Source: Bacteroidales bacterium
Lineage (GTDB): Bacteria; Bacteroidota; Bacteroidia; Bacteroidales; UBA932
NCBI GenBank assembly: GCA_024402135.1
Contig: JAKSJN010000001.1
Coordinates: 62,001 to 126,000, forward strand
Reading direction: 5' to 3'
Length of the DNA: 64,000 nt
In this document: positions 45,666-53,446 of the stretch, piece after piece
Layout of the letters: each line of letters starts with the position of its first letter
Numbering within the stretch: the stretch's first letter is position 1
Program-made: the position numbers and the translations under genes
The notes under the pieces: generated by a model
Seen by the model: the letters and a program-made list of their open reading frames with translations, nothing else
Database searches by the model: none
What the model was told of the DNA's origin: nothing

Positions 45666-47171
45666 ATGAAAAAGATTACAATGGCAATGTTGGCCATGGG
45701 AATCATGGCAACATCTTGCCAGAAAGACGACCAAGGAGACAAGTCCTCCGTGCCAATGACCATCAACGCGTTCTGCGAGGAGCTCAAGAGCGCTACCCGT
45801 GCAGCGGTGGTAGACCGGTATGACATTGTTTGGAGTGCAAACGACAAACTCTTCGTTATGGATGGCGTAACAGGCGTATCAAACGATACGTTCACCTTGA
45901 TAAGCGGAGAAGGCACCAACACCGGTAAGTTCAAGCAGGACGGTACTGCAACTTTCACTAGACGGGTGAAGGCGTATTATCCTTCTACCCTCATGCAGAA
46001 CGGGAAATTGGTTTGGCCGGCAACTCAGACTGAAAACCAGGCTATCCCGATGTACTGCACCAAGTCCACCTTCTCCAATATGGAGGACCTGACTTTCAAC
46101 AGCCTCTGTTCTGTTCTTCAGGTTGTTTTCAACACCAAGCAGGAGAACGTCGTGCTCAAGTCCATTGAGATAAAGGATGGCAGCAAGACGATGAGCGGCG
46201 AGTTCGATGTAGCTGCTTCTGGCAAGGCGAATATCAAGGCTACTGACCATGCCGGCATTACCCTGGATTTAGGTACGTCTGGAGTGGCTCTCGGTACTGG
46301 GGCCAACTTCTTCCATCTGTTTGTGCCTGCCGGTGATTATGAGGACCTGACCTTCACGTTTACCGCCATGGACGGAACTCAATGTGTGGTCAGCGGCTGC
46401 AAGGCCTGTATCGAGAATAATACGTTTAACCGAATTACGATCACTGGCTCTCAATTCAGACCTGCCGTTCCTGTTGGCGCGCTTCCAGGCAAGTTCAGCG
46501 TAAGTAACGACGACGGCAAGCACGTCACTCAGGTTTTCTTCGCACAGGGCAACTTGTATTACGACGGTAAGTTGTTCAAGTTCGAGGAGAAACAGGAACA
46601 GTATAAAAATGTGTGGTACATAAACCATGTTTCTCATTTCTACTGGAGTACTTCGCCTTACGTAGCTTATGCTACTGGTTATAATGATGAGCGTGCTAAC
46701 AGAAGTGATCAGCTCTTCACGAACGCCACAGAGACCACTTCAAGAGAAACCTTCAGCGTGGATGTAGACGGCAAGCCACAGTACGGCTGGCGTGCACTCT
46801 CTCTGGCAGAATGGGTATATTTGCTTGAGAAACGAACAGTCAACGGTGGCAAGGGAAAAGACAGAAGCTTTTCTACGAATGTATATTATGAAGGAATTAG
46901 AGGTTTCGTGATCTATCCAGACGACTATACCGGAAAACCAATTGAAGGCCAAGTATCTGAGCTTCCTGAGGGCGTAGTCTTCTGTCCTGCGACAGGTGTC
47001 CGATTTTCTTCCTGGGTTGGAAATCCACGCGACGTCCATCAATATTGGACCTCAACGGTGGCTGACGAAAAGTTTGCCAACGCTGTCGTGGCCATAAAAG
47101 ACGCCACCTTATCTTGGGATGAACCACGAGACCGCTACGAAGGTTCCAGCCTCCGTCTGGTCATTGAATAA
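45666..47171 (+). CDS. Fimbrillin-like surface lipoprotein with C-terminal Lcl/FGE-like domain
   Basis: The 501 residues begin with a lipoprotein signal (MLAMGIMATSC, acceptor C18). The N-terminal region (about 30-265) resembles Bacteroidales fimbrillin-like proteins: VDRYDIVWSANDKLFVMDG, YYPSTLMQNGKLVWPATQ, a paired domain with FFHLFVPAGDYEDLTFTFTAMDG. The C-terminal part (270-501) has the layout of surface Lcl or formylglycine-like domains (FSVSNDDGKHVTQVFFAQGNLYYD, GWRALSLAEWVYLLEKR, GVVFCPATGVRF, WTSTVADEKFANAVV, RYEGSSLRLV). It is alone inside a 1.78-kb segment bounded by inverted repeats. The exact ligand is unknown; the family matches are from memory. Confidence 0.78.
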   Translation: MKKITMAMLAMGIMATSCQKDDQGDKSSVPMTINAFCEELKSATRAAVVDRYDIVWSANDKLFVMDGVTGVSNDTFTLISGEGTNTGKFKQDGTATFTRRVKAYYPSTLMQNGKLVWPATQTENQAIPMYCTKSTFSNMEDLTFNSLCSVLQVVFNTKQENVVLKSIEIKDGSKTMSGEFDVAASGKANIKATDHAGITLDLGTSGVALGTGANFFHLFVPAGDYEDLTFTFTAMDGTQCVVSGCKACIENNTFNRITITGSQFRPAVPVGALPGKFSVSNDDGKHVTQVFFAQGNLYYDGKLFKFEEKQEQYKNVWYINHVSHFYWSTSPYVAYATGYNDERANRSDQLFTNATETTSRETFSVDVDGKPQYGWRALSLAEWVYLLEKRTVNGGKGKDRSFSTNVYYEGIRGFVIYPDDYTGKPIEGQVSELPEGVVFCPATGVRFSSWVGNPRDVHQYWTSTVADEKFANAVVAIKDATLSWDEPRDRYEGSSLRLVIE

Positions 47172-47172
47172 C

Positions 47173-47206
47173 CGTGTCACGGGGACAGGTCCCTGACACG
47201 TTTTCT
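47173..47206 (+). terminator. Hairpin terminator with REP-like sequence
   Basis: CGTGTCA (47173-47179) pairs with TGACACG (47194-47200), with inner GGGAC/GTCCC, followed by TTTTCT. It begins 2 bases after the lipoprotein stop codon. The same core CACGGGGACAG recurs 35 bases later in the outer repeat, so it doubles as a REP-like palindrome. Confidence 0.7.
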
Positions 47207-47211
47207 CGCAC

Positions 47212-47241
47212 CACGGGGACAGACCTAGGCTGTCAAGTTAA
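47212..47241 (-). repeat. Right REP-like inverted repeat of the lipoprotein cassette
   Basis: GACCTAGGCTGTCAAGTTAA (47222-47241) is the exact reverse complement of 45464-45483; the adjoining CACGGGGACA (47212-47221) is an imperfect match to the inner left flank. Confidence 0.8.
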
Positions 47242-47252
47242 ATAAAAATTAT

Positions 47253-47315
47253 AATAGGAACTTTTTACAAAGATAACTGATCTTCAGTCGTTCTCTATCA
47301 TAAAAAGTTCCTATT
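47253..47315. repeat. 15-bp inverted repeat upstream of rlmD
   Basis: AATAGGAACTTTTTA (47253-47267) is inverted at 47301-47315 with a 33-base loop and then TGTTTT. It may be a terminator of incoming transcription or a small structured element. The rest of the 326-base gap holds the cassette end and the rlmD promoter. Confidence 0.6.
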
Positions 47316-47438
47316 TGTTTTAAGATTACCAGGGGTCTCCCCTAGTGATTGAAGAAGTTATACAATTTATATTATGTTAAGTTGCGTGTATGGAAACACT
47401 GCCCTATGCATGCAGTTAAGAAATTAGCGATCTTTTTG

Positions 47439-47475
47439 TATATTTGCAGGAATGTTCGCGTCACGCGTACGCGTG
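47439..47475 (+). promoter_or_regulatory. rlmD promoter box and 14-bp leader palindrome
   Basis: TATATTTG (47439-47446) would start transcription near 47453. The leader then holds a perfect palindrome CACGCGTACGCGTG (47462-47475), unusually CG-rich for this intergenic stretch, 22 bases before the rlmD ATG. Confidence 0.5.
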
Positions 47476-47497
47476 CGCACGAGTTACCGGATTATTT

Positions 47498-48907
47498 ATG
47501 GCAAGAAATAAGACAGACTTTCTTCTCGAGGGTATGACAATCGAGGCCGTTGCCGCTGAGGGTAACGCCTTGTTCCACACACCTGAAGGCGCCGTTGTAT
47601 TCGTTGAAGGCGGTGTTCCTGGTGACGTTGTGGACGTAAGGGTTTACAAGAAGAAGAAAAACTATATGGAAGGTCGCATTGTGGCCATCACAAAGCCTTC
47701 CGATGACCGTCAGGAGCCATTCTGTGAGCATTTTGGCATCTGTGGCGGCTGCAAATGGCAGCAGCTTCCATACGAGCTCCAGCTGGCAGCCAAGCAGCAG
47801 CAGGTCTATGACCAGCTCGTACGTATCGGTCATCTTGAAATACCTGAGATCTCCCCTATCCTTGGCTCCGAGAAGACAAGATACTATCGTAACAAGCTGG
47901 AATTCAGCTTCTCATCAAAGCGATGGATTCTTGACACCGAGAATCCCGAGACACTTTCCGAGCAGGAAAAGTACGGACTCGGCTTCCACGTAGGCAAATT
48001 CTTCGACAAGGTACTTGACATAAAGAAATGTCACCTCCAGGAAGAGCCTTGCAATGCAATACGACTCTTCATCAAGAAATATGCTCTCGACAACGGGCTG
48101 AGTTTCTATGACATACGAAACAACGAAGGATTCCTTCGCAATATGTTCGTACGTACCACTGAAGACGGCCAGGTAATGCTAATCCTCATTTTCGGCTACG
48201 AAGATGCAAAGGTACGCAAGGCTATGCTGGATGCCATCAAGAAAGCATTCCCACAGATCACCTCACTCTATTACGTGATCAACACCAAGCTGAATGACAG
48301 CATCAACGACCAGGACTGCATTCTCTACAGCGGAGTCGATGCCATATACGAGAAAATGGAGAACCTGCGTTTCCGCATAGGTCCGAAATCGTTCTACCAG
48401 ACCAATTCGCCACAGGCATACAGACTGTACAGCGTGGCGCGCGATTTCGCGGCACTTACCGGCAACGAGACTGTATATGACCTTTACACCGGAACCGGAA
48501 CCATTGCGCAGTTCGTATCAGGTAAGGCAAAGAAAGTAGTTGGTATCGAATATGTTCCGGAAGCCATCGAAGACGCTAAAGCGAATACCAAGGCCAACGG
48601 CATAGACAACTGCATCTTCTTTGCCGGCGACATGAAGGACGTTCTCAACAAGCAGTTCATCGCAACTCATGGACGCCCTGACGTAATCATCCTGGACCCT
48701 CCACGCGCAGGCATCCATCCGGACGTCGCAAAGGTCATCATGGACGCTGCCCCGGAAAGAATGGTATACGTAAGCTGCAACCCTGCATCCCAGGCCAGGG
48801 ATCTTGCCATTTTCGCTGAAAAGTATGAGATAACAGCCGTTCAGCCGGTGGACATGTTCCCACACACCCACCACGTCGAGAACGTCTGTGCCTTGAGACT
48901 CAAATAG
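47498..48907 (+). CDS. rlmD: 23S rRNA (uracil-C5)-methyltransferase RlmD/RumA family
   Basis: This enzyme methylates C5 of a uridine in 23S rRNA using SAM. From ATG 47498 it is 469 residues: an N-terminal TRAM RNA-binding domain (1-65), an iron-sulfur cluster motif with C76, C82 and C85 (CEHFGICGGC), a SAM-binding loop DLYTGTGTIAQF, the DPPRAGIHPDV motif and the catalytic Cys in VYVSCNPASQARDL. The frame extends upstream to 47444, but that extension is encoded by the palindromic leader and lacks homology. Related RlmC and TrmA-type enzymes cannot be fully excluded. Confidence 0.92.
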   Translation: MARNKTDFLLEGMTIEAVAAEGNALFHTPEGAVVFVEGGVPGDVVDVRVYKKKKNYMEGRIVAITKPSDDRQEPFCEHFGICGGCKWQQLPYELQLAAKQQQVYDQLVRIGHLEIPEISPILGSEKTRYYRNKLEFSFSSKRWILDTENPETLSEQEKYGLGFHVGKFFDKVLDIKKCHLQEEPCNAIRLFIKKYALDNGLSFYDIRNNEGFLRNMFVRTTEDGQVMLILIFGYEDAKVRKAMLDAIKKAFPQITSLYYVINTKLNDSINDQDCILYSGVDAIYEKMENLRFRIGPKSFYQTNSPQAYRLYSVARDFAALTGNETVYDLYTGTGTIAQFVSGKAKKVVGIEYVPEAIEDAKANTKANGIDNCIFFAGDMKDVLNKQFIATHGRPDVIILDPPRAGIHPDVAKVIMDAAPERMVYVSCNPASQARDLAIFAEKYEITAVQPVDMFPHTHHVENVCALRLK

Positions 48908-48918
48908 AGCTGAGTGAG

Positions 48919-49875
48919 ATGATTCTACAGGTATTCATACTGCTGATCGGATTGATCTTCGTCGTGAAGGGTGCTGATTTCCTGGTCGATGGAGCATCTG
49001 CCATAGCCAGAAAATTCAAGGTCAGCGAATTCGTCATTGGACTTACAATTGTCGGATTCGGAACATCCTGCCCTGAACTTGTTGTCAGCGTCACAGGAGC
49101 TCTTTCCGGATCATCCGACGTTGCGGCTGGTAACGTCATCGGTTCAAACATAATGAATACACTGCTGATTCTCGGTCTTACCGCAGTAGTCAGCCCTATT
49201 CTGATCACTTCCCAGAACAAGAAGCGCGACATTCCCCTGACGCTTGGCGTGACGGCTCTCTTCATCCTGTTCGGAATGAACAAGAGCTTGCTTGGCATTG
49301 GCTCATCAGACATGATAAGCAGAATGGAAGGCCTTGTCTTTCTGCTGCTTTTCGTGACTTATCTGTACATCTGCTTCAAGCTAGATTCCAAGGAAGCCGA
49401 TGAAGAGACAGTCAGTGGCAGCGAGGAAATGAAGACATGGAAATCAGTTCTCCTCGTCGTATTCGGTCTTGCCGGCCTGATCGGTGGAGGAAGAATGTTC
49501 GTCAACTCTGCCACCCAGATTGCAAACATACTGGGTGTTTCCGAAAAGTTCATCGCAATCACGATTCTTGCCGGAGGCACTTCCCTGCCCGAACTTGTCA
49601 CCTGTGTGATCGCAGCAGCCAAGGGCAAAGGCCAGCTCGCCCTCGGCAACATTCTAGGGTCAAACATCTTCAACATACTCCTGATAATTGGATGTGCGGC
49701 TGTTGTAAGGCCGATAAGCATGGCAAACATGAACTGGGTAGACATGGCAGCCCTTCTTGTCAGTGCATTGTTCATAATGCTTATCAGCAACCGGGGAAAG
49801 ATCGACCGCCGCAGCGGCATCGCACTCCTATGCTGCGAAATAGCTTACATGACTTATCTGATAACCACACTATAA
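48919..49875 (+). CDS. Calcium/sodium antiporter (CaCA family, YrbG-like)
   Basis: The 318-residue inner membrane exchanger has about ten helices in two inverted halves. Each half carries the alpha repeat: GFGTSCPELVVS with GNVIGSNIMN, and AGGTSLPELVTC with GNILGSNIFN; the Glu and Asn/Ser residues coordinate the cations. An acidic loop (SKEADEETVSGSEEM) links the halves. It follows rlmD by 11 bases and precedes the cysteate-synthase-like gene. Cation preference cannot be read from sequence alone. Confidence 0.92.
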   Translation: MILQVFILLIGLIFVVKGADFLVDGASAIARKFKVSEFVIGLTIVGFGTSCPELVVSVTGALSGSSDVAAGNVIGSNIMNTLLILGLTAVVSPILITSQNKKRDIPLTLGVTALFILFGMNKSLLGIGSSDMISRMEGLVFLLLFVTYLYICFKLDSKEADEETVSGSEEMKTWKSVLLVVFGLAGLIGGGRMFVNSATQIANILGVSEKFIAITILAGGTSLPELVTCVIAAAKGKGQLALGNILGSNIFNILLIIGCAAVVRPISMANMNWVDMAALLVSALFIMLISNRGKIDRRSGIALLCCEIAYMTYLITTL

Positions 49876-49911
49876 ACTGACAACCAACTGATTACTAAAA
49901 CCACGATCAAT

Positions 49912-51198
49912 ATGAAGAGATTCACTCCAACCGCCTACAAGCTCATGAATGTAGCCACAGGCCGCGTCTTTGAAGACACCGGCTGGACCCTGGCGGATCC
50001 GCTTGGCGAAAAACCTTCACTTGTAAGAGCTGTCTATGACAACAAGAAATTCACCCCACGCAAGGACCTGAAGGGTCTTTACAGGTACGCAGAGTGGCTT
50101 CCTATCAGCCGTACTCTCAAGAAATCATGCGCCCCTGTAACCTATAAGAGCGAGGCTCTCGCAGCCGAACTGGGACTTGAGAACCTCTATATCACCCTCT
50201 CTGGCTACGTTCCCGAGAAGGGTGCCCTCATGCAGACCTGTTCATTCAAGGAGACCGAGGCATTTTCAGTATGCGCACGCCTTCCAAAGGATAACAAGAA
50301 GATCCTTATCGTGCAGTCTGCTGGCAATACCGCACGCGCATTCGCACAGGTATGTTCAGACAACAATATTCCTGTTGTAATATGTATCCCTTACGACAAT
50401 CGCCACGACCTTTGGTTCCACAAGAAGCTCAAGCCTTGCGTAAAGGTCATCGCTGCACCAGCCGGCTGCGACTATTATGACGCAATCGCCCTCGGCGAGA
50501 AGCTTGCCAAGGATCCTAAGTTCCTCCTTGAAGGTGGCGCAAAGAACGTTGCACGCCGCGACGGCATGGGAACGACCATCCTCAGCGCTGTCGAGACAAT
50601 CGGACGCATTCCTGATGCTTATTTCCAGGCAGTCGGCAGCGGCACAGGCGCCATTGCAGTATGGGAGAACAACCTCAGACTCATCGAAGACGGCCGTTTC
50701 GGAACCAACAAGATGAAGCTGTTCCTTTCCCAGAACGCACCCTTCACCCTTATGCATGACAGTTGGAAGGCAGACTCACGTGAACTCGTCGACATCACAG
50801 CTGAGACCTCACGCCGTCAGTGCGAGGTTATCCTTGCAAAGGTTCTCAGCAACCGCAAACCACCTTACAGCCTTGCCGGAGGCCTCTATGACGCACTCAA
50901 GGACGCTGGCGGAGACTTTTACACCGCGACTAACGAGGATATCATCATCTGGCTCCTTAAAGTTCTCGCCCTCGAAGGCTACGATATCTTCCCTGCATCG
51001 GCGACAGCCGTTGCCAGCCTGGCTAAGGCAGTAAAGGAAGGAAAGGTCAAGAAGGATGATACCATCATGCTGAACATAACAGGCTGTGGACTCATCAATT
51101 CACAGCGCGAAGGCTATCAGTTCAAGAAGCCGGATCTCGTGATCGACCCGGATCTTGACGCGGCTGAGATTATCAGACAGGTTAATGAGTTGTTTTAG
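49912..51198 (+). CDS. Cysteate-synthase-like PLP enzyme (threonine synthase paralog)
   Basis: The 428 residues are a fold-type II PLP enzyme with the Schiff-base lysine K113 in TCSFKETEAF and the phosphate/substrate loop SAGNT (136-140). The sequence around these (YITLSGYVPEKGALMQTCSFKETEAF, then VQSAGNTARAFAQVC) recalls the cysteate synthase branch, which makes L-cysteate from phosphoserine and sulfite, more than threonine synthase, whose site reads GSFKDRG. In Bacteroidota cysteate feeds capnine and sulfonolipid synthesis. A threonine-synthase-like role with another substrate cannot be excluded. A 12-bp stem overlaps the stop codon. Confidence 0.75.
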   Translation: MKRFTPTAYKLMNVATGRVFEDTGWTLADPLGEKPSLVRAVYDNKKFTPRKDLKGLYRYAEWLPISRTLKKSCAPVTYKSEALAAELGLENLYITLSGYVPEKGALMQTCSFKETEAFSVCARLPKDNKKILIVQSAGNTARAFAQVCSDNNIPVVICIPYDNRHDLWFHKKLKPCVKVIAAPAGCDYYDAIALGEKLAKDPKFLLEGGAKNVARRDGMGTTILSAVETIGRIPDAYFQAVGSGTGAIAVWENNLRLIEDGRFGTNKMKLFLSQNAPFTLMHDSWKADSRELVDITAETSRRQCEVILAKVLSNRKPPYSLAGGLYDALKDAGGDFYTATNEDIIIWLLKVLALEGYDIFPASATAVASLAKAVKEGKVKKDDTIMLNITGCGLINSQREGYQFKKPDLVIDPDLDAAEIIRQVNELF

Positions 51199-51211
51199 CC
51201 AACTCATTAAC
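51181..51211 (+). terminator. Hairpin overlapping the stop codon of the cysteate-synthase-like gene
   Basis: GTTAATGAGTTG (51181-51192) pairs with CAACTCATTAAC (51200-51211), loop TTTTAGC containing the TAG stop. There is no clear T-tract, so it may act as an mRNA-end stabiliser rather than a true terminator. Confidence 0.5.
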
Positions 51212-51251
51212 CTTCAAACCATATAACAATTTAGTTAGTAGTATTATTCCA

Positions 51252-52178
51252 ATGTTTTTGCTGCAGATACCATCTCCCGAAGAGATGATGAACGTCACTG
51301 ACAGCGTAAAATTGGCGGCTTATCACCTTGCAGAGGAGGCTGTCAAGAACCCAAGCGCGTTCCTCGAGAACATTCTCGAAGAAGCGATTCACTTCGGACT
51401 TAAACTGCTTGCCGCACTCGCTGTTTACATAGTCGGACTCTGGATCATCCGAAGGATCAAGAGGAGCGTCAGGCTGATAATGGACAAGCGCAAGACTGAA
51501 CAGACCCTTGCCAGCTTCATATCATCCCTGGTAAGCATCATCCTTACAGTGATGCTTGTCCTCGTGACCGTCGGAGCCCTTGGAATCAACACCACATCGA
51601 TTGCAGCAATGCTCGGTGCCGGTGCCATGGCGATAGGTATGGCACTAAGCGGCACTATGGAGAACTTCGCCGGAGGACTGATTATTTTGATATTCAAGCC
51701 TTTCAAGGCCGGGGATTTCATCACCACCCAGGGATATACCGGAACGGTGACTGATGTAACCATGGTCAGTACAAAGATTGTCACTCCGGACAACCGAACC
51801 ATCGTGATTCCGAACGGAGCGCTTTCGAACGGCACTATTGACAACTACTCCCAGAAAGAATTCCGCAGAATCGAATGGAAGGTCGGCATAGAATACGGCA
51901 GTGACGCAGCCGCCTGTATTGAACAGATGGTGAAGATTGCCGAATCAGACGCCAGAATCCTGACAGACAAGACCATAGGCATCCCTGAAAAACCATACGC
52001 AGTACTCGCGGAGCTCGCAGACAGCAGCGTAGTTCTTATGCTTCGTGCATGGATCAGGAAAGATGATTACTGGCCAGTCTATTTCGACATCAACAAGAGG
52101 CTATACGAAGAGCTGCCAAAGAATGGTTTCAGCTTTGCTTTCCCTCATATGGATGTCAATTTAAGGGGCAATAATTAA
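51252..52178 (+). CDS. Small-conductance mechanosensitive channel (MscS family)
   Basis: This is a membrane-tension-gated channel protecting against hypo-osmotic shock. The 308 residues have three predicted helices (about 52-75, 90-112 and the pore-lining TM3 at roughly 117-142 with the Gly/Ala pattern AAMLGAGAMAIGMALSGTMENFAGG) followed by the beta domain (GDFITTQGYTGTVTDVTMVSTKIVTPDNRTIVIPNGAL) and an alpha/beta C-terminal domain. The pattern is standard for MscS. A strong bidirectional terminator follows. Confidence 0.94.
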   Translation: MFLLQIPSPEEMMNVTDSVKLAAYHLAEEAVKNPSAFLENILEEAIHFGLKLLAALAVYIVGLWIIRRIKRSVRLIMDKRKTEQTLASFISSLVSIILTVMLVLVTVGALGINTTSIAAMLGAGAMAIGMALSGTMENFAGGLIILIFKPFKAGDFITTQGYTGTVTDVTMVSTKIVTPDNRTIVIPNGALSNGTIDNYSQKEFRRIEWKVGIEYGSDAAACIEQMVKIAESDARILTDKTIGIPEKPYAVLAELADSSVVLMLRAWIRKDDYWPVYFDINKRLYEELPKNGFSFAFPHMDVNLRGNN

Positions 52179-52200
52179 CAAGGATACAATGCAAGATAAG

Positions 52201-52229
52201 AAAAGGATGGTTGAATCAACCATCCTTTT
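52201..52229. terminator. Bidirectional terminator between mscS and acyltransferase genes
   Basis: AAAAGGATGGTTGA (52201-52214) and its reverse complement (52216-52229) form a near-perfect stem with T-runs on the plus side and a matching A-run on the minus side. It separates two convergent genes. Confidence 0.85.
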
Positions 52230-52237
52230 CTTTGTAT

Positions 52238-53386
52238 CTATACCTCGAAACCCCTGGATTCCTTCTCACTTACAGGATTAGAGTAAATCTTCAGGAAAAT
52301 ATCCTTAAGTTCTTCTCTGTCAAGGGATCTCTCCGCCTTTCTAAGACGATGACGGATATAATCCTGGAATGACTCGACATCCGCAGCGTCATATCTGTCC
52401 GCATACTTGGAGGTATTGTTGACCATATCATATGCGATGAAATTCGATTTCCAAAGCTTATATCCCTTGATGATCCTGCGATCGACAGTATGACGTATTG
52501 CCTGGTAACGGTCGTTCTTGTCGCAAAGCGCAGCCTCTTCAATCTCTTCTCTGGTCAGAGGCGCATCAAACTGAAGATGGACATTGCCCTTACGCTGAGA
52601 TATACCGGTCAATATGCTGTGAAGATCCTCATTCGGCTTCTTGACATACTTGCTTGTGCGTTTGATGAGCATCTCTCTCGCCTTCCTGAGGTCACATGGC
52701 TCATACTCATACGAAATACTGATCGGAGTGATATTGAGAGCCTCGAAATTCTCCGCAAAAGACTCCTTGCCGCTCATGTCAAGCATCTTGAGCAGACCCT
52801 GCTCTGTCGTATCGATGCCATCCTTGGTACGTCCCTGCCTCTGAGCAATCCATACCGAATGGTTATTGGCAGTGATGGATTCACGGATATATGCCGACAG
52901 ATACTGCGATGAAAGGTAAAGCTCCCTGGCAGAGATGCCACGGATGACCTTGATCATCCTGTTTGAACGGAGAAGATACTCAAGTGTCTTATGGCTCAAG
53001 AGGTTGTCACCAACGCAGATCTCCGTGAGAGGGAGATCATTCATGGCCAGGATATACTGCGTGAACGCCGGATCGAGAATGATGTCGCGATGATTGGACA
53101 TGAGCAGCGACTGTCCCTTGTAATTCTCGAGACCGTCATATGTAAAGTTCTTGACCGTGCTTTCGATGACTCTCGCGACAGCCTTGAACATGACCATATG
53201 CTGGAACTCGTCAATGCTTCCAATGCTGCGCAGAATCTGGGACAGCATGAAAGGAGAATCCGTCGGGAAAATGAACTTTGAGATGACAGGGACCACAGGG
53301 TGCATCGACACCTTGCGGAGTGCCTCTACAGCCTCTTCATCCGAATATGGAACTATATCTTCGTATTTATTTACTTCTTCACTCAT
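52238..53386 (-). CDS. PlsC-like 1-acyl-glycerol-3-phosphate acyltransferase family protein
   Basis: The 382 residues are predicted soluble or peripheral, with an acyltransferase motif SNHRDIILD (97-105) where H99 is followed by Asp101 and Asp105; the classic HX4D spacing is not exact, giving HX5D. Other motif-like blocks are MIKVIRGISARELYLSS (motif II type) and VWIAQRQGRTKDGID (motif III type). The long C-terminal half (220-382) has no recognised domain. It likely acylates a glycerophosphate or glycan-lipid acceptor in membrane lipid synthesis. Promoter box TATCTTTG is at 53407-53414. Confidence 0.8.
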   Translation of the reverse strand: MSEEVNKYEDIVPYSDEEAVEALRKVSMHPVVPVISKFIFPTDSPFMLSQILRSIGSIDEFQHMVMFKAVARVIESTVKNFTYDGLENYKGQSLLMSNHRDIILDPAFTQYILAMNDLPLTEICVGDNLLSHKTLEYLLRSNRMIKVIRGISARELYLSSQYLSAYIRESITANNHSVWIAQRQGRTKDGIDTTEQGLLKMLDMSGKESFAENFEALNITPISISYEYEPCDLRKAREMLIKRTSKYVKKPNEDLHSILTGISQRKGNVHLQFDAPLTREEIEEAALCDKNDRYQAIRHTVDRRIIKGYKLWKSNFIAYDMVNNTSKYADRYDAADVESFQDYIRHRLRKAERSLDREELKDIFLKIYSNPVSEKESRGFEV

Positions 53387-53406
53387 AGTAGTATCGTGTA
53401 ATCTTA

Positions 53407-53414
53407 CAAAGATA
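53407..53414 (-). promoter_or_regulatory. -7 promoter box for the PlsC-like gene
   Basis: TATCTTTG on the minus strand ends 20 bases before the ATG at 53386. It lies in the 60-base gap behind queA, showing that this gene has its own promoter. Confidence 0.5.
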
Positions 53415-53446
53415 CTAAAAAAAGCCGGATTCAGGCCATTTGCAAG

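Noticed and set aside
45464..47241. Insertion sequence
   Set aside because: Terminal inverted repeats are present but the only gene inside is a lipoprotein, no transposase motif was seen and no target-site duplication could be identified at the ends.
47444..47497. Upstream extension of rlmD
   Set aside because: It is encoded by the palindromic leader after the promoter and has no family similarity; ATG 47498 gives the normal TRAM start.
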